From the NCBI GenBank assembly GCA_945290265.1, contig CALYQW010000001.1:1-64000 (forward strand): a stretch of 64,000 bases of DNA, written 5' to 3'. Under the pieces are notes generated by a model, which saw nothing but the letters and a program-made list of their open reading frames with translations, was not told where the DNA came from and did not search any database. This DNA comes from an uncultured Erwinia sp. Its GTDB lineage: Bacteria > Pseudomonadota > Gammaproteobacteria > Enterobacterales > Enterobacteriaceae. The position numbers were made by a program, and so were the translations under genes. Of the stretch, positions 61,921-64,000 are shown in pieces (the stretch's first letter is position 1; every line of letters begins with the position of its first letter).

Positions 61921-63426
61921 TTAGCCTAAGGTCGGCATACTGAATTCCGAGGTGGTTTGTTGCCCCTGTGGCCAGCGTACGGTAGCGGTTTTCATCCGGG
62001 TATAGAAACGCACACCATCCGGCCCGTGGACATTCAGCGCACCGAACACCGAGCGCTTCCAGCCGCCAAAGCTGTGGAACGCCATCGGCACCGGCACCGG
62101 TACGTTCACGCCGACCATCCCGGCCTGAACATCGTGGACAAACTGGCGAGCAGTATGGCCGCTGCTGGTGAAAATCGCGCTGCCGTTACCAAACTCATGA
62201 CTGTTAATCAGCGCCAGCGCGCTGGCATAATCCGGCATGCGCACAATACCCAGCACCGGCCCGAAAATCTCTTCACGCCAGATGGTCATTTCCGGGGTGA
62301 CATGATCAAACAGGGTGCCGCCAACATAGTAGCCATTTTCATGCCCGGCGGGACGTGACTTACGCCCGTCTACCAGCAGGCTGGCCCCTTCGCTGACGCC
62401 TTTATCAATATAGCCCAACACCTTTTTCTGATGAATATCAGAGACAACCGGCCCCATTTTGTTCTCTTCACTGCCGCGCAGACAGCCCGGCCCGACCTTC
62501 AGCGCCTGAATCAGCGGCGTCAGACGGGCAACCAGGTTATCTGCCGTGGCGTCACCCACCGCCACCACCACCGGCAGTGCCATGCAACGCTCACCGGCCG
62601 AGCCAAACGCACCGCCCATAATCGCATTAACCGTGGCCTCAGGATCGGCATCCGGCATCACAATCGCGTGGTTTTTAGCGGCACCAAACGCCTGAACCCG
62701 CTTACCGTTGGCGCTGGCAGTGGTATAAATATGTTCCGCCACCCCGGATGAACCGACAAAGCTGACCGCCGCAATGCGCGGGTCGGTATACAGCTGTTCG
62801 GCATCTTCATTGGAACAGTGGATCACGTTAAACACCCCGTCCGGCAGGCCGGCCTGTTTCAGCAGTTCAGCCAGACGCACCGCCGCCGTGGGTGCCAGTG
62901 CCGGCGGCTTAAGCACAAAGCTGTTACCGCAGGCGAGGGCTATCGGGAACATCCACATCGGTACCATCGCCGGGAAGTTAAATGGCGTGATCCCAGCCAC
63001 GACGCCCAGCGGCTGCATCAGTGAATAGCTGTCAACGCCGGTGCCAACGTCTGATGAGAACTCCCCCTTAATCAGATGCGGAATACCGCAGGCAAATTCC
63101 ACCACTTCCATCCCACGGGTCAGTTCCCCCATCGCATCCGACCAGACCTTACCGTGCTCGCTGACGATAATCGCCGCCAGCTCATCAGCATGCTGTTCCA
63201 GCAGCATTTTAAAGTTAAACAGGATGCGGGCACGGCGCAGCGGCGTAGTGGCCGACCAGCTGTCGAAAGCCCGATGCGCTACGCCAATAGTTTCCGCCAC
63301 CTCGGCAGCCGTTGCCTGAGTCAGCTGACGAACCTCCTGCCCGCTGGCCGGATCGTACACCGGGATGGTTTCCTGACTGCTGCTGAAACAGACTTTTCCG
63401 CCAACAAAGTTTCCTGTGATATTCAT
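61921..63426 (-). CDS. iolA: Methylmalonate-semialdehyde dehydrogenase (CoA-acylating)
   Basis: 501 aa aldehyde dehydrogenase. VVAGITPFNFPAMVPMWMFPIA, FGAAKNHAIVMPDADPEA and the catalytic Cys in GSAGERCMALPVVVAVG are the MmsA/IolA signature. Converts malonate semialdehyde to acetyl-CoA plus CO2, the last step of the pathway. Equivalent names: mmsA. Confidence 0.94.
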   Translation of the reverse strand: MNITGNFVGGKVCFSSSQETIPVYDPASGQEVRQLTQATAAEVAETIGVAHRAFDSWSATTPLRRARILFNFKMLLEQHADELAAIIVSEHGKVWSDAMGELTRGMEVVEFACGIPHLIKGEFSSDVGTGVDSYSLMQPLGVVAGITPFNFPAMVPMWMFPIALACGNSFVLKPPALAPTAAVRLAELLKQAGLPDGVFNVIHCSNEDAEQLYTDPRIAAVSFVGSSGVAEHIYTTASANGKRVQAFGAAKNHAIVMPDADPEATVNAIMGGAFGSAGERCMALPVVVAVGDATADNLVARLTPLIQALKVGPGCLRGSEENKMGPVVSDIHQKKVLGYIDKGVSEGASLLVDGRKSRPAGHENGYYVGGTLFDHVTPEMTIWREEIFGPVLGIVRMPDYASALALINSHEFGNGSAIFTSSGHTARQFVHDVQAGMVGVNVPVPVPMAFHSFGGWKRSVFGALNVHGPDGVRFYTRMKTATVRWPQGQQTTSEFSMPTLG

Positions 63427-63675
63427 GCTCTCGCCTCATAGTGTGGAGGGCCAGTGCGCTGAGGCCCGTTTCTGCATTTTCTGTGCTCAACGCTAACTAA
63501 ATGAAATTTATATTTCAATATTACTCTAAAATGAAATTTTATTTTGGTGATATGGTTCGCATTAATGAGAGAAAAAACGCAGGATGTGATAACCGTCAAG
63601 AATCAGACTTTCTGATATTGGTAGATATGAAATAAAAATTTTACCCCTCCACCACCCCGCGCTCTGGAGAACACA
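63427..63675. promoter_or_regulatory. iolA divergent control region with IolR-like palindrome
   Basis: TGAAAT-TTAT-ATTTCA at 63502-63517 is a perfect inverted repeat; a second ATGAAATTTTATTTTGG follows at 63530-63546. It shares the half-site with the iolD-iolC region. Confidence 0.55.
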
Positions 63676-64000
63676 ATGAAGATTGAGTCAGACAGATTCT
63701 GTATTAATCGCAAAATTGCCCCGGCGTTAAGTCTCGAAGCCTTCTTCCGCCTGGTAAGCGAGCTGGGTATTCACAAGGTTGAACTGCGTAATGATATGGC
63801 CGGCGGCCAGGTCACCGATAACCTGACGCCCCAGCAGGTGCGGCAACTGGCGGAACGCTATCAGATTGAGATCCTGACCATTAATGCGATTTACCCGTTT
63901 AATCAGCTGACGCCGCGGGTACTTAAGCTTACCGAATCTTTGCTGCAAACCGCCCGCGATAGCGGCGCACGGGCACTGGTGCTGTGCCCGCTCAATGACG
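63676..64000 (+). CDS. IolI/IolE-like TIM-barrel isomerase (3' end outside window)
   Basis: The first 108 residues are visible: MKIESDRFCINRKIAPALSL, FFRLVSELGIHKVELRND and IEILTINAIYPFNQLTP, with a Glu in VELRND in the metal-ligand position of xylose-isomerase-like barrels. AGAGAACAC upstream. Probably an inosose isomerase of the iol pathway, divergent from iolA. Confidence 0.82.
   Translation, partial: MKIESDRFCINRKIAPALSLEAFFRLVSELGIHKVELRNDMAGGQVTDNLTPQQVRQLAERYQIEILTINAIYPFNQLTPRVLKLTESLLQTARDSGARALVLCPLND

Overview
The window looks like an Erwiniaceae chromosome segment (Erwinia/Pantoea-like). It carries a compact myo-inositol (iol) catabolism locus, UlaABC-type PTS genes and T6SS-type envelope proteins with enterobacterial features, and its protein families and IS elements (Tn3, IS30, IS630, IS3) are those of Enterobacterales. 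The assignment is inferred from gene content only; no rRNA or tRNA gene was seen.

Region 1 (1-15.2 kb) is the end of an integrative/conjugative element or large conjugative plasmid, read on the minus strand: a MobH-type relaxase running off the left edge with a (Asp-Thr)n hexanucleotide repeat, a UvrD-like helicase, a tyrosine recombinase, a three-gene operon with an ElbB paralogue, an N6-adenine methylase, a DUF1281 protein, an ArdC-like fragment and a second, truncated copy of the helicase. A Tn3-family transposon (6364-12777, 38-bp inverted repeats, 5-bp GATAA duplication) splits the methylase. An IS630-family element has inserted into its tnpA. Behind tnpR the transposon carries hcp, a Tlde1-like (DUF2778) L,D-transpeptidase-fold effector and a probable periplasmic immunity protein. 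A type VI secretion effector cassette is thus riding as transposon cargo, which is the most striking object here.

Region 2 (15.4-22.5 kb) is a metabolic cluster around a MocR-type regulator: an MhpD-like hydratase and an exported RidA on one side; a PhzF protein, a DMT exporter, a second RidA, a YbaK-like deacylase, a 4-OT tautomerase and a YgeA-type Asp/Glu racemase on the other. Region 3 (22.6-28.4 kb) is a scarred junction: monooxygenase remnant, IS30 with a 1-bp frameshift, P4-type integrase and TraD-like remnants, then an AT-rich envelope-stress group (YqhA, a lipoprotein whose lipobox Cys codon is TGA, GlsB/YeaQ, DUF421), an IS3 remnant and an acyltransferase fragment.

Region 4 (28.4-38.5 kb) is one tightly overlapping minus-strand operon combining a dedicated type II fatty-acid module (ACP, ketosynthase, ketosynthase-like partner, two hotdog dehydratase-like proteins) with an alpha-oxoamine synthase, an SDR, a GNAT acyltransferase, PlsC, an isoprenylcysteine-methyltransferase-like protein, a dolichol-kinase/CTP-transferase-like protein and a histidine phosphatase. 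It has the layout expected for an acylated amino-ketone (sphingoid-like) lipid. In this strain the first gene is frameshifted, the third has an in-frame TGA and the last is truncated.

Region 5 (39-49 kb) holds ABC-transporter and fimbrial scars, a PTS IIA-IIB-IIC operon, a GH3 beta-glucosidase and an MBOAT/SGNH/SGNH surface acetylation operon (MBOAT broken by an amber codon). Region 6 (49.4-51.5 kb) is an orphan TssL plus shortened TssM-like pair. Region 7 (52.8-64 kb) is the iol locus: iolE, iolH-like, iolG and iolD (minus), iolC-DUF2090 and iolR (plus), iolB and iolA (minus), and the start of another TIM-barrel isomerase (plus).
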